Positions 1 to 7,701 are shown, counted from the first letter of the stretch. The stretch: 10,092 nt of DNA from Candidatus Bipolaricaulota bacterium (GCA_020350845.1 CP070725.1:720787-730878), one strand, 5' to 3'. The notes: a model not told the origin generated them from the letters alone. A program made the numbers and translations.

Positions 1-3000
1 CGTTGCTCGACTTCGTCCCGCCGGAACTGGGCGAGGACGTGGTCGTCTCGCGCGACGGGGTGAGCTGGTGGCCACTCGCAGGCGCGATCGAGATCGGAGA
101 ACTGGATGTCGCCGAGAGCGCGGTGGTGCTCCTCCGCGGCACGGTCCGGCTCGAGGTGGGGGAGGCCTTGACGAACGTTGTGCAGGTCGATGCCGACACG
201 CCTGATCCGGAGCCTGCGAACAACGTGGCAACGGTGACGACGCCGATCGCACGGAGCGCCGACCTCGCGGTCGGCAAAGAGGACGGACCGGATCCCGTGG
301 CCGCCGGGGAGTCGGTGACCTACACGATTCGCGTCACCAACCTCGGTCCGCAGGATGCCACGGATGTCGTCGTGACAGAGCGGCTCGCTGACGAGGTGAA
401 CTGGATCTCGTTCGAGCCGAGTGCGGGAGCGTACGATCCGTCGGCCGCGACATGGGAGATCGGCGCCCTTCGCGTCGGCGAGACCGTGTCGATGATCCTC
501 GTCGTCGAGGTCGATCCGAGCCACGATGGCGAGATCCGAAACACCGTCTCGGTCGAGTCCGAGCTCTCCGATCCCGATCCTGCGAACAACGAGGACGTCG
601 CGGTCACGACCGTCTTCGGCACGCTCGGCGGGGGCGGCTTCGACCTGCCACAGGACGGCCCGTGTCAACGCGTGAGCGCCGTGGCCGATCGGCTGTGGTA
701 TGTCACTGACGAAGCCATGGTCGCGAGCGCGGAGCTGCTTCGCAGCCACGAGCTGATCACGGTGCAGCCGCTGCTTTCCGACACGCTTCTTCCCACCGGG
801 CTGCGCTCGCTGTTCGCAGAAGGATCGGCGATCGCCTTCGACAACCTGTTGCAGGTTGCGGGCAATCCCGATCTCGGAATCGGCCTCCTCGAGTCTCCGC
901 GCGTCCGGGAGCTGGCGGCGGCACGAGGGGTGCGTCCGGAAGATGTGCTGACGGAGATCCTCGACCGCTACGCGGCGCTTGCAGGGCTCGCTGGCGAGCG
1001 GCCGGACGACGAGGACTGGACCTTCCTGGAGTACTCGGAAGGCGACCCACGTCTGCTCGATGTCGGTGGCCGTCTCTGGCCCGCCGGCGAATGGACGCAG
1101 GTGGATGCGACGATCGATCCTAGTGCACTGGGGCAGAGCCTCACCCATCAGGTCCTCCAGGCTCGGCTTCTGGGGGAGAGCCATGACGCTCTCGACCGCT
1201 ACATCTCGTGGGTGCTCACAGAAGTCGCAGCGAACAAGCTCCTCGTGCTGGAGCGTGAGACGGAACTGCAGCGGCTTGCGCACGGCTACTCGGTCTCGAC
1301 GGACCGCGGCGACGTCGAGCTCTTGCCCATCGGGGGGCCTGCGACGCCGTTCGACCTTGCAAGCCTACTCGTTGGCGTCCTCGAGTTTGCCGACTTCAGC
1401 GACCCGGAGAGCTCGAGCCGATTCGGGCCCGGGCGTCCGTTCGATGCGTCCTATCACGGCCTTGCGACGGAGATCGCCTCCGGGATCGTCGAAGCGATCG
1501 AACGAGCGCTCGGAGGAGAGGCGCCTCTGGCGGTGACCGACGCCGGGCTGCTCCTCGTCGGGCTGGCACGGGCAGGACAGACGTCCGGCCTTGACGCTCA
1601 GGGCGTTGCTGTGACGCTCGCAGGCTCGCTGTCGGCGCGTCTCGTGCAGAGCCAGGCAGCGGACGGGAGTTTCGGATCGTGGCTGCTCCCGGCACGCGAG
1701 GATGCTGAGGTCCATGCTCTGGTGACGCAATGTGCCGCGATCTACGGGCTGGCCGCTGCGGATCGAGCGGCAGGGACATCGCTTCACGACACCGTTGTCG
1801 AGGACGCGCTGCGCTACTTGGAGACGGAGTTCCTCGATCCCACTCTCGGGATCTATGCTGCGGAGGTCCGCGACGGACGCCGTCACTACTGTTACACGCC
1901 GCTCGACCTCGCGGTCCTGTCGGGAGCGATGCGCGAACTGGCGCGATCGGCGGGACCCCACGCGGAGCTCGCGCTACAGCGGCTGGGGAGCTTCTTCGAC
2001 GCGCTCGCCAAGGACGCGGGACTGCACCTCGGCTACGCGAGGGATGCCGGCACGTTCGGCACCTATCTCGGCGTCGGGGCGGGAGAGATCGCGGGTCTCG
2101 AGCTCCTCGATGCGCCACGGGGCGTCGCTCCCGTGTTCCAGTCCGACCTGTGCCTGGAAGGCCTCGACGCGCGGGCGAAGTGCTGCGGGGTGCGCTCGGA
2201 GCCGGATCCGTGGTTCGAGACCGATGCGGCGATGTACGCCGCGTCGGCGATCCAGGACGGCTTCTCCCGTTCTGAAGACGATGCCGATTCGAACCTGACG
2301 AGCCTCATCGTGCACTCCGGGATGGGCGTGCCCGCGCGACTCGGACCGTACTTCCGCGAGCGCGCCGCCGCCGGCGGGATGTCGATCGATCGCTATCTCA
2401 CGGAACGGTTCTCCGACTACGCACAACGGTCGGGCTTTGACCTCGAGACGGCCCGGGCCGTCGGTCGACGTGCCGTCGTTCTTCCGTATGCCTCGGGAAG
2501 CCCGCGGCTGCTCCATGCGGCGGGGTTGGCATGGCCTGAGGAGACGTTCTTCGCGCGCCACGAAGGCACGGGCATCGGGATGACGCTCTTGCGAGGCGCA
2601 CAGGAGGCCGGCCAGCTCCTTTCCGGCGCGCGGGCCGGAGGCGTCGGGGGCACGCCCGAGGAAGGCTTCTACGGCCTCCTCCTTCTGGGCAACGCCCTGA
2701 ACCAGCTCCGGGTCATCGAAGCGCTCCTCGAGCAGACGGGCGCCGAGACGGGCTCCGCGTATGTGCCACGCGCCTTCCGCATCGTCGAGATCGATGGCGA
2801 TCTCCGCTACGAGATCCTCGACGCATCGAGCCACGTCGCGGATCACGCCGCGGTCTTGTCGGGGCTCGCCGAACTTGCAGTGCTGTTTGCGAACCCGAGC
2901 GTCGAAGAGCTTCTCACGGCAGGGGAGCCGTTCTCCGATCTCTCCGTAGAACGTGTCTCGGCGGCGGCGCGATCGATCGTCCTTCATCTGCACGCGACGC

Positions 3001-3743
3001 ACTACGACGGCGACCAGGCGGCATTCGTGGATCGGGCCACGTGGGGTCCAGACGGCTGGAGCCGTGACGACCGCGTGACGACCACAGTGCTCGCGCTCCT
3101 TGCCGCCGGACTGGACGCCGGCTCCGGAATCCCCTCCGACTCGGAGGAGACGGCAACGCTGTCTGCGGAGATCCTCCGTCAGAGCCTGGACTTCCTCCTG
3201 TCACAGGAAGGGTCCTCGGGCGGCCTGTTCCCGAGTGCGTGCGACGGAGGGAGCGTCGCGACGGTCGGCCGCTCGGTCGGGCTCGAGGGGACGATCGTCA
3301 CGGCTCAACTCGCGGTCATCGATGCGTTGACGATCGGCGCGCTGCGGTTCGGTGACGACCGGTACCTGGACGCCGCGGTCCGGGCGTTCGCCACGCTGGA
3401 GGGCGAGGTTCTCGTGCCGGTCGAGCGTCTGGCGGCGTGCGGGACGGAGCGCCACCTGTCGTGTCCGTCGACGGCCGAGCGCTTCTGCTTCACTCCGTGG
3501 GACGTGGGCTTCGCCGTGCGCGGCTTGAATGCCCTGGCGGCAAACTCGGACGCGGTGGCGGCCGCTGAGATCCTGCGCTGGCTCGAGCAGTTCTACGATC
3601 AGGCCGCGATCGGCAGCGGGTTGCTGCTGCCCTCGGGGGCGTGGGGATCGGCGATCCTCGAAGGGACCGACGGGACCGCACCTCGGTTCGCCCCGGTCTT
3701 CGTCCGAGGGTCCTGCACGCGGCGGCCGCCTACGGAGGAGTGA
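1..3743 (+). CDS. Giant secreted/surface protein, C-terminal part: DUF11 repeats plus two alpha-toroid-like halves (5' truncated)
   Basis: The reading frame is open at the left edge, so the TTG at position 3 is not taken as the start; 1246 residues are visible. Residues 1-80 end a DUF11 repeat (closing with TPDPEPANN). Residues about 86-206 form a complete DUF11 repeat (SADLAVGKEDGPDPV, then VTYTIRVTNLGPQDAT, ending DPDPANN). Such Ig-like beta repeats are known as stalks in large exported proteins. A glycine-rich link (207-212) leads to about 1000 mostly helical residues. A QW-like motif, QAADGSFGSW (551-560), resembles those of alpha/alpha toroids such as squalene cyclases. The helical part has two related halves: Q551/Q1068, YCYTPLD (629)/FCFTPWD (1161) and APVF (709/1230) recur 517-532 residues apart. 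I infer an exported protein with DUF11 stalk and toroid head; no catalytic residues are identified, and enzyme or ligand-binding roles are both open. The last 11 residues look unlike the repeat and may reflect a frameshift. Confidence 0.85.
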   Translation, partial: LLDFVPPELGEDVVVSRDGVSWWPLAGAIEIGELDVAESAVVLLRGTVRLEVGEALTNVVQVDADTPDPEPANNVATVTTPIARSADLAVGKEDGPDPVAAGESVTYTIRVTNLGPQDATDVVVTERLADEVNWISFEPSAGAYDPSAATWEIGALRVGETVSMILVVEVDPSHDGEIRNTVSVESELSDPDPANNEDVAVTTVFGTLGGGGFDLPQDGPCQRVSAVADRLWYVTDEAMVASAELLRSHELITVQPLLSDTLLPTGLRSLFAEGSAIAFDNLLQVAGNPDLGIGLLESPRVRELAAARGVRPEDVLTEILDRYAALAGLAGERPDDEDWTFLEYSEGDPRLLDVGGRLWPAGEWTQVDATIDPSALGQSLTHQVLQARLLGESHDALDRYISWVLTEVAANKLLVLERETELQRLAHGYSVSTDRGDVELLPIGGPATPFDLASLLVGVLEFADFSDPESSSRFGPGRPFDASYHGLATEIASGIVEAIERALGGEAPLAVTDAGLLLVGLARAGQTSGLDAQGVAVTLAGSLSARLVQSQAADGSFGSWLLPAREDAEVHALVTQCAAIYGLAAADRAAGTSLHDTVVEDALRYLETEFLDPTLGIYAAEVRDGRRHYCYTPLDLAVLSGAMRELARSAGPHAELALQRLGSFFDALAKDAGLHLGYARDAGTFGTYLGVGAGEIAGLELLDAPRGVAPVFQSDLCLEGLDARAKCCGVRSEPDPWFETDAAMYAASAIQDGFSRSEDDADSNLTSLIVHSGMGVPARLGPYFRERAAAGGMSIDRYLTERFSDYAQRSGFDLETARAVGRRAVVLPYASGSPRLLHAAGLAWPEETFFARHEGTGIGMTLLRGAQEAGQLLSGARAGGVGGTPEEGFYGLLLLGNALNQLRVIEALLEQTGAETGSAYVPRAFRIVEIDGDLRYEILDASSHVADHAAVLSGLAELAVLFANPSVEELLTAGEPFSDLSVERVSAAARSIVLHLHATHYDGDQAAFVDRATWGPDGWSRDDRVTTTVLALLAAGLDAGSGIPSDSEETATLSAEILRQSLDFLLSQEGSSGGLFPSACDGGSVATVGRSVGLEGTIVTAQLAVIDALTIGALRFGDDRYLDAAVRAFATLEGEVLVPVERLAACGTERHLSCPSTAERFCFTPWDVGFAVRGLNALAANSDAVAAAEILRWLEQFYDQAAIGSGLLLPSGAWGSAILEGTDGTAPRFAPVFVRGSCTRRPPTEE
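86..620 (+). repeat. Tandem DUF11 repeat units within the giant protein
   Basis: The end of one unit (near 196-240) and the end of the next (near 559-610) share the same closing pattern, D-P-x-P-A-N-N followed by a V-T-T strand, and even share the bases cctgcgaacaac. The spacing is about 120 residues, the usual size of a DUF11 unit. Because the frame is open upstream, more units probably lie outside the window. These are protein-domain repeats, not recent DNA duplications, since the intervening sequence has diverged strongly. Confidence 0.75.
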
Positions 3744-3808
3744 CGGGTGCGGCGGCAACGCCTGTGCCCTCGGCGGATCCTGCTCTTAAGGGGGAACCTC
3801 ACGCCGAT

Positions 3809-3822
3809 GTGATGCCCATCAC
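3809..3822. promoter_or_regulatory. Perfect 6-bp inverted repeat, possible operator
   Basis: GTGATG-CC-CATCAC is a perfect two-fold symmetric site in the 156-bp gap (3744-3899) between the giant-protein gene and the 388-residue secreted-protein gene, about 78 bp before the latter's start. Its short 2-bp centre makes an RNA hairpin unlikely, so a protein-binding site is the better reading. A weaker inverted repeat (GTCGA at 3865-3869, TCGAC at 3878-3882) lies downstream. The rest of the gap shows no convincing promoter or U-rich terminator. A chance origin cannot be excluded. Confidence 0.25.
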
Positions 3823-3899
3823 GCGCATTCTTCCCGCGTGCCCATCCAGCGTGTCACCTGGGCTGTCGACGATCTCCTCGACAATGCCTGCGATCGGAC

Positions 3900-5066
3900 A
3901 TGAAGACTGTGCTCAGGCGAAGCATGCTCGTCCTCGTATTGGCGTTGCCGCTCATCGGGGGATCGGCGGCGGTATCGGGGAACACGTGGGAGCTCTCGGG
4001 ACTGGCGTCAGCGACGATCGCCTTCGGTGAAACGTCGCTCATCGGACTCGACAGCCTCGTCTTCAGTGCCTTCCTTACCTACTGCGACTGGGCGTTCCAG
4101 GCGGACGCCGGGCTTCAACAGGGAGCGTTCGACATGGTCAAGCTCAAGGGGAGTGGCATCCTCGGGGATCTCAGCCTGAACTCGACCTTGTCGCTCGATC
4201 CGTCGACGGCGTCGTTCGTCTCGTGGAAGAGCGGCATCGCCTGGAGTCTCGACGAGGATGTCAGCATCGTCGACACGCTCTATCTTGCCGATCCCCAGAG
4301 CGCGTCCTACAACCAGATCTCGCTCACGGGCACCGCCCAGGAGTTGAGCTTCCAGGGGACCGTTAAGGTCTCCCTCTGCCCGTTGTGCTTCCTCGAGGCG
4401 AACGTCTGTGTCGGCTGGCCGCTCTTCGGATGCGACGACGGGAGGGTGGATCTCTGTAGCCTGTTCACCGACTCCGGCGGATTCGCGATGACCACGATCG
4501 GGATCACCGGCTACACGTTGTTCGAGGACGTGCTCGGCGTCACCGGGACCTTTGACGCCGTCTTCGAGTTCACTCCCCTCGCGAAGAGCCTGACTCCGAT
4601 CCTGAAGCTGGTGCCCGACTGGGCGATCTGCCCCGAGTTCGAGATCATTGGGGAGGTCGTGGCGGGAGGCGTGCCGATCCACGTCGGCGCCGTGCGCTTC
4701 AAGGGGATCAAGGGGGAGTTCGTGATCGGCGGTGGCGCCACGTTCAGCATCGCAGAATCGTTGACCGATTCCGCGAACGCGGAGCTCACTGGGAATGCGG
4801 ACTACTTCGAGCGGATCGGCGTGACCGCGCCTCTCCCGTCGTGCTGCGGCGCTCCGGGAAGCATCGCGATTGACGCCTACTTCCAGCGACCACCGGCGAC
4901 CACGCTCTTCGGCTGGGCGCTCCTCGAAGCGAGCGCCGAGTTCCGCCTTTCCGAGGGGATCGGATTCGGGATCGAGCTCTTCCACAGCGCGTCGAGCCCC
5001 ACGTGGGGAATCGCGGTCACGACACAGATTCTGTGGGACGGGGCGTCGTCGCCGCACGGGTCGTAG
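3900..5066 (+). CDS. Secreted or outer-envelope protein of unknown family, beta-rich and cysteine-rich
   Basis: 388 residues. The N-terminus is a typical Sec signal peptide: basic MKTVLRR, a hydrophobic core (MLVLVLALPLIGG) and small residues, with cleavage likely near residues 24-26. This supports the ATG at 3900, although no good ribosome-binding site precedes it. The mature part is full of alternating hydrophobic/polar stretches and glycines, as in beta-barrel or beta-solenoid envelope proteins, and has no further membrane helix. Cysteines are frequent for an exported protein: a dense group in the middle (SLCPLCFLEANVC, then GCDDGRVDLC) and a Cys-Cys pair in PLPSCCGAPG near the C-terminal third. 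This could mean disulfides or a metal site. The next gene starts 8 bp after its stop, so they are probably co-transcribed. I do not recognise the family. Confidence 0.8.
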   Translation: MKTVLRRSMLVLVLALPLIGGSAAVSGNTWELSGLASATIAFGETSLIGLDSLVFSAFLTYCDWAFQADAGLQQGAFDMVKLKGSGILGDLSLNSTLSLDPSTASFVSWKSGIAWSLDEDVSIVDTLYLADPQSASYNQISLTGTAQELSFQGTVKVSLCPLCFLEANVCVGWPLFGCDDGRVDLCSLFTDSGGFAMTTIGITGYTLFEDVLGVTGTFDAVFEFTPLAKSLTPILKLVPDWAICPEFEIIGEVVAGGVPIHVGAVRFKGIKGEFVIGGGATFSIAESLTDSANAELTGNADYFERIGVTAPLPSCCGAPGSIAIDAYFQRPPATTLFGWALLEASAEFRLSEGIGFGIELFHSASSPTWGIAVTTQILWDGASSPHGS

Positions 5067-5074
5067 GTGGAAAC

Positions 5075-5407
5075 GTGGACAGAGTCTCACGATTCAGGGC
5101 GCGGCGGGAGGCGCTCAACGAAGCGCTTCTGAGTGACGCGCCGCTTCCGATCAAACGCTTCTTCGCCCTCGATCAGGATGTCTACAGCGACGGGGCGCTC
5201 AGCGCGCAGGTCAAGGAGCTCCTCGGCCTCGTGGCGTCGACCGTGCTCCGCTGCGACGACTGCATCACCTACCACCTCGTCGAGGCGAGCGCGGCCGGAG
5301 CCACCCATGACGAGATCGTGGAGGCGCTCGCGGTGGCCCTCGTCGTCGGCGGCTCGATCACGATTCCTCACCTCCGCGAGGCCTTCGCGGTGCTCGACGA
5401 GCTGTAG
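5075..5407 (+). CDS. AhpD-like / carboxymuconolactone decarboxylase family protein
   Basis: 110 residues from the GTG at 5075, chosen because GGTGG (5066-5070) sits 4 bp upstream and overlaps the previous stop. An in-frame ATG at 5003 lies inside the preceding gene. The core carries the AhpD signature RCDDCITYHL: Cys60, Cys63 and His67, with Glu48 in KELLGLVAS before it. In AhpD-type proteins the C-x2-C pair with the Glu and His forms a thiol-disulfide centre used in peroxide reduction; plain carboxymuconolactone decarboxylases usually lack this pair. I therefore predict a small cytoplasmic, helical, oligomeric thiol oxidoreductase rather than a decarboxylase. Physiological partner and substrate are unknown; the flavoprotein gene 99 bp downstream on the same strand is a possible electron source, which is inference. 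Confidence 0.9.
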   Translation: MDRVSRFRARREALNEALLSDAPLPIKRFFALDQDVYSDGALSAQVKELLGLVASTVLRCDDCITYHLVEASAAGATHDEIVEALAVALVVGGSITIPHLREAFAVLDEL

Positions 5408-5465
5408 GTCTGTACGGCGGAGTCCGTGTGCGACCCTCTCTCTCGGAATCCTCGTGACGGTTCGC

Positions 5466-5471
5466 TAGAAT
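5466..5471 (+). promoter_or_regulatory. Possible -10 box for the flavoprotein gene
   Basis: TAGAAT matches the sigma70 -10 consensus at five of six positions and lies 36 bp before the flavoprotein ATG. No convincing -35 is present at 16-18 bp upstream, so this may be a weak or activated promoter, or chance. The flavoprotein gene may equally be read through from the AhpD-like gene. Confidence 0.25.
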
Positions 5472-5506
5472 CAGTCGACATCCAGGACCTCGAGGAAAGG
5501 AGCGGC

Positions 5507-6139
5507 ATGAAGGTGCTGATCGTCATGAGCACGCCCAACGCATCCGGCCTGACGGCCGCATGCGCCGAGTCTGCGCGACAGGGCGTGGTCGACAGCCGCA
5601 GCCGCGCGCGGGTCGTCAACCTGAACGAGCTCTCTGTCGCTCGCTGTGCCGTGTGCGGCGACGGCTGGGGTACGTGTCGGAAGCAGCACGAGTGCCAGGT
5701 CAAGGACGACTTCCAGGAGCTTCACAGGACGGTGCGCGAGGCCGAGGGCTACGTCTTTGTGACCCCGGTCTACTTCGGTGAACCGAGCGAGCCGTTCAAG
5801 GCGTTCTTCGACCGCTTGCGGAGATGCGAGGCCACCCGAGACCCCTCCTCCGGGGAGCGGGGCGCGCTCACCGGCAAGCCCGCGGTGTGCGTCGCCGCTG
5901 CGGGGGGATCCGGTCACGGGGCCGTTCGTTGCCTCGAGTGCATGGAGCGGACGTTGCATCGGCTCGGCGCGGAGGTCCTCGACCTCATCCCGGTGACCCA
6001 GAGGACGCGGGAGTACCAGCTGGAGACCGTCCACGACGCCCAGGCGGTTCTCACGGAGACCCGCGCCGCCCCCGCGACTCGTCCTGAGACGGAGGCCCGA
6101 CGCGGCGGTCGGAAGCCGCGCCGCCGCCGGCGGAGGTAG
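5507..6139 (+). CDS. NADPH-dependent FMN reductase / iron-sulfur flavoprotein-like protein
   Basis: 210 residues from the ATG at 5507, preceded by AAGGAG (5497-5502) with 4 bp spacing. In-frame codons back to 5426 lie upstream of this site and are not family-like. The fold is flavodoxin-like: beta-1 and phosphate loop MKVLIVMSTPNASG (1-14), the FMN-side segment VFVTPVYFGEPSEPFKAFFDR (83-103, given in part by its key T86-P87-V88-Y89), and a later glycine-rich strand AAAGGSGHG. A cysteine cluster sits where iron-sulfur flavoproteins bind a 4Fe-4S centre: Cys47, Cys50, Cys57, Cys63, followed by KDD. Spacing is C-x2-C-x6-C-x5-C, wider than the known C-x2-C-x2-C-x5-C. Likely role: FMN-dependent electron transfer or reductase in the cytoplasm. 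The C-terminus is an unusual arginine-rich tail (RRGGRKPRRRRRR). The gene ends 4 bp from the converging carboxypeptidase gene. Confidence 0.87.
   Translation: MKVLIVMSTPNASGLTAACAESARQGVVDSRSRARVVNLNELSVARCAVCGDGWGTCRKQHECQVKDDFQELHRTVREAEGYVFVTPVYFGEPSEPFKAFFDRLRRCEATRDPSSGERGALTGKPAVCVAAAGGSGHGAVRCLECMERTLHRLGAEVLDLIPVTQRTREYQLETVHDAQAVLTETRAAPATRPETEARRGGRKPRRRRRR
6101..6127. terminator. GC-rich hairpin at the convergent gene ends (possible)
   Basis: CGCGGC (6101-6106) can pair with GCCGCG (6115-6120), or GCGGCGG (6102-6108) with CCGCCGC (6121-6127). The hairpin lies within the last codons of the flavoprotein gene, just before the 4-bp gap to the converging carboxypeptidase gene. No T-run follows on either strand, so it is not a standard intrinsic terminator, and its bases also encode the arginine-rich tail. 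It could slow polymerase or simply reflect local GC content. Confidence 0.2.
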
Positions 6140-6143
6140 TCGG

Positions 6144-7634
6144 CTACAGGCCGTAGACCGCGGAGTACTTCTCGGTGAGGTAATCGATGAAGTGCACCGG
6201 GGACGGCGCCTCCCCGGTGACGCGCTCGATGAGCTCCACCGGGTCGAAGATCTGTCCGTGGCGGTGGATCCTCTCCCGCAACCAGCCGAGGAGCACCCTC
6301 GGATCCCCCTGTTCGATCGAACTCTCGAGATCCTGGTTCTCACGTCGCGCCGTGGCGTACAGCTGCGCCGCGTAGAGATTGCCGAGCATGTAGCTCGGGA
6401 AGTAGGCGAACATCCCCGCGGACCAGTGGACGTCCTGGAGGACTCCGTCCGCGTCGCAAGTCGGCTCGACGCCGAGGGTGTCCCGTATCCCCTCTCGCCA
6501 CGCGTCGGGCGCGTCGTCGACGGCGAGATCGCCGGAGAGAAGAGCCTGCTCGAGCTCGAAGCGAAGCATGATGTGGAGGTTGTACGTCACCTCGTCGGCC
6601 TCGACGCGGATCAGCGAGGGCTGTGCGGTGTTCGTCGCCGCGTAGAACTCCTCCGCTGAACAGCCGTCGAGCGCGGGAAAGACGTCGACCATCGCTGCGC
6701 GGAAGTGCCGCCAGAACGGAAGGCTCCTGCCGACCATGTTCTCCCACAACCGCGACTGGGACTCATGGACGCCGTAGGAGGAGCCGTCGGCGATTCCGAG
6801 CGGCCGCAACTCGTCGGGAATCCCCTGATCGTAGAGGGCGTGCCCTCCTTCGTGCAGGGCGCTGAAAAGCCCCGACAGGACGAGGTCTTCGTGGTAGCGA
6901 TTGGTGACGCGGGTGTCGCCGGGACCGATCCCGATCGTGAACGGATGCGTCGTGTCGTCGAGCCGGCCGGCACGGAAGTCATAGCCGATCGCCTGGAGCG
7001 CCCTCGCGGCGAGCTGTCGTTGTGCCGAGACGTCGAAACAGCCCTCGAGAAAAGACGTTTCAGGCGGCGTCCCGTCGTCGATCAGGTGGCGCAGAAGGGG
7101 GACGAGAGCCTCTCGCAGAGGCTCGATGATCGAGCGCAGCGTACGTGCCGTCATTCCCGGCTCGTACTCCTCGAGGAGCGCGTCATACGGGGCGTCCTCA
7201 TAGCCGAACAGCTCCGCGAACTGACGGGCGAAGTCGATCATCTCCGACAGGTGGGGGGAGAACGATGGGAAGTCGGAGGCCTCTTTGGCCAGTTCCCAGG
7301 CGGATTCGCTGCGTACACGGGCGACGGTGAAGCGCTCGAACAGGTCCGGTGGGATTGCCTTGTGGCGTGCGTAGTCGCGCCCGACCACGCGGAGGCTGGC
7401 CTGCTCCACAGGGGAGAGTCCGTCACGGCCCCGCAGCTCGTCGAGAAGCGCTCCGAGGCGGTCCGATGTCGCCAGCTCGAAGGCCATCCTCGAGAGCGTC
7501 CCCAGCGTCTCGGCGCGGCCCGCGTGTCCGTCCCGCGGGATCTTCGTGCGCTGATCCCACTGCAGCAGGCTCACCGCGGAGTTGATGCGGTCGATCCTAG
7601 CGAGCAACTCCGTGTACTCCTCAAGCGTATTCAA
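6144..7634 (-). CDS. M32 family metallocarboxypeptidase (carboxypeptidase Taq)
   Basis: 496 residues, the usual length of the family, with all its landmarks. DTRVTNRY (240-247) precedes the zinc motif HEGGH (261-265). The third metal ligand is Glu291 in HESQSRLWEN (290-299), 26 residues after the second zinc histidine as in characterised members. FPSYMLGNLYAAQ starts at residue 412. M32 enzymes are cytoplasmic Zn/Co-dependent peptidases that remove C-terminal residues (except proline) from peptides; no signal peptide is present here. The start is TTG at 7634, supported by GGAGG (7639-7643 on the complementary strand) 4 bp upstream and by the typical opening NTLEEYTELLARIDRINSA. The gene lies 84 bp downstream of the thioredoxin gene on the same strand, but has its own promoter-like sequence, so co-transcription is possible rather than certain. 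A role in peptide catabolism or turnover is likely. Confidence 0.96.
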   Translation of the reverse strand: MNTLEEYTELLARIDRINSAVSLLQWDQRTKIPRDGHAGRAETLGTLSRMAFELATSDRLGALLDELRGRDGLSPVEQASLRVVGRDYARHKAIPPDLFERFTVARVRSESAWELAKEASDFPSFSPHLSEMIDFARQFAELFGYEDAPYDALLEEYEPGMTARTLRSIIEPLREALVPLLRHLIDDGTPPETSFLEGCFDVSAQRQLAARALQAIGYDFRAGRLDDTTHPFTIGIGPGDTRVTNRYHEDLVLSGLFSALHEGGHALYDQGIPDELRPLGIADGSSYGVHESQSRLWENMVGRSLPFWRHFRAAMVDVFPALDGCSAEEFYAATNTAQPSLIRVEADEVTYNLHIMLRFELEQALLSGDLAVDDAPDAWREGIRDTLGVEPTCDADGVLQDVHWSAGMFAYFPSYMLGNLYAAQLYATARRENQDLESSIEQGDPRVLLGWLRERIHRHGQIFDPVELIERVTGEAPSPVHFIDYLTEKYSAVYGL

Positions 7635-7673
7635 GGCGCCTCCCTCGGCCCTGTGATGGGCGATCCGAAGAGG

Positions 7674-7701
7674 ATTGTAGCCGCCTTCCTCAAGCCGTGA
7701 A
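7674..7701 (-). promoter_or_regulatory. Candidate sigma70-type promoter for the M32 carboxypeptidase gene
   Basis: On the minus strand TTCACG (7701-7696) and TACAAT (7679-7674) are separated by 16 bp. They match the -35 and -10 consensus at four and five of six positions. Transcription would start near 7667, giving a leader of about 33 nt that contains the GGAGG site before the TTG start. This would allow expression independent of the upstream thioredoxin gene. Confidence 0.4.

Noticed and set aside
1974..3002. Long minus-strand open frame (342 codons) inside the giant-protein gene
   Set aside because: It is opposite a frame with clear domain repeats. Its product is arginine-rich with no recognisable motif, typical of antisense frames in GC-rich DNA.
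3641..4030. Plus-strand open frame bridging the giant-protein end and the next gene as an independent gene
   Set aside because: It overlaps real genes on both sides and has no start signal. Only its beginning is interesting, as a possible frameshifted continuation, and that is reported as a finding.
4008..5090. Long minus-strand open frame (360 codons) opposite the secreted-protein gene
   Set aside because: The plus-strand frame has a signal peptide and sensible composition, while the minus product is a charged low-complexity sequence with no domain.
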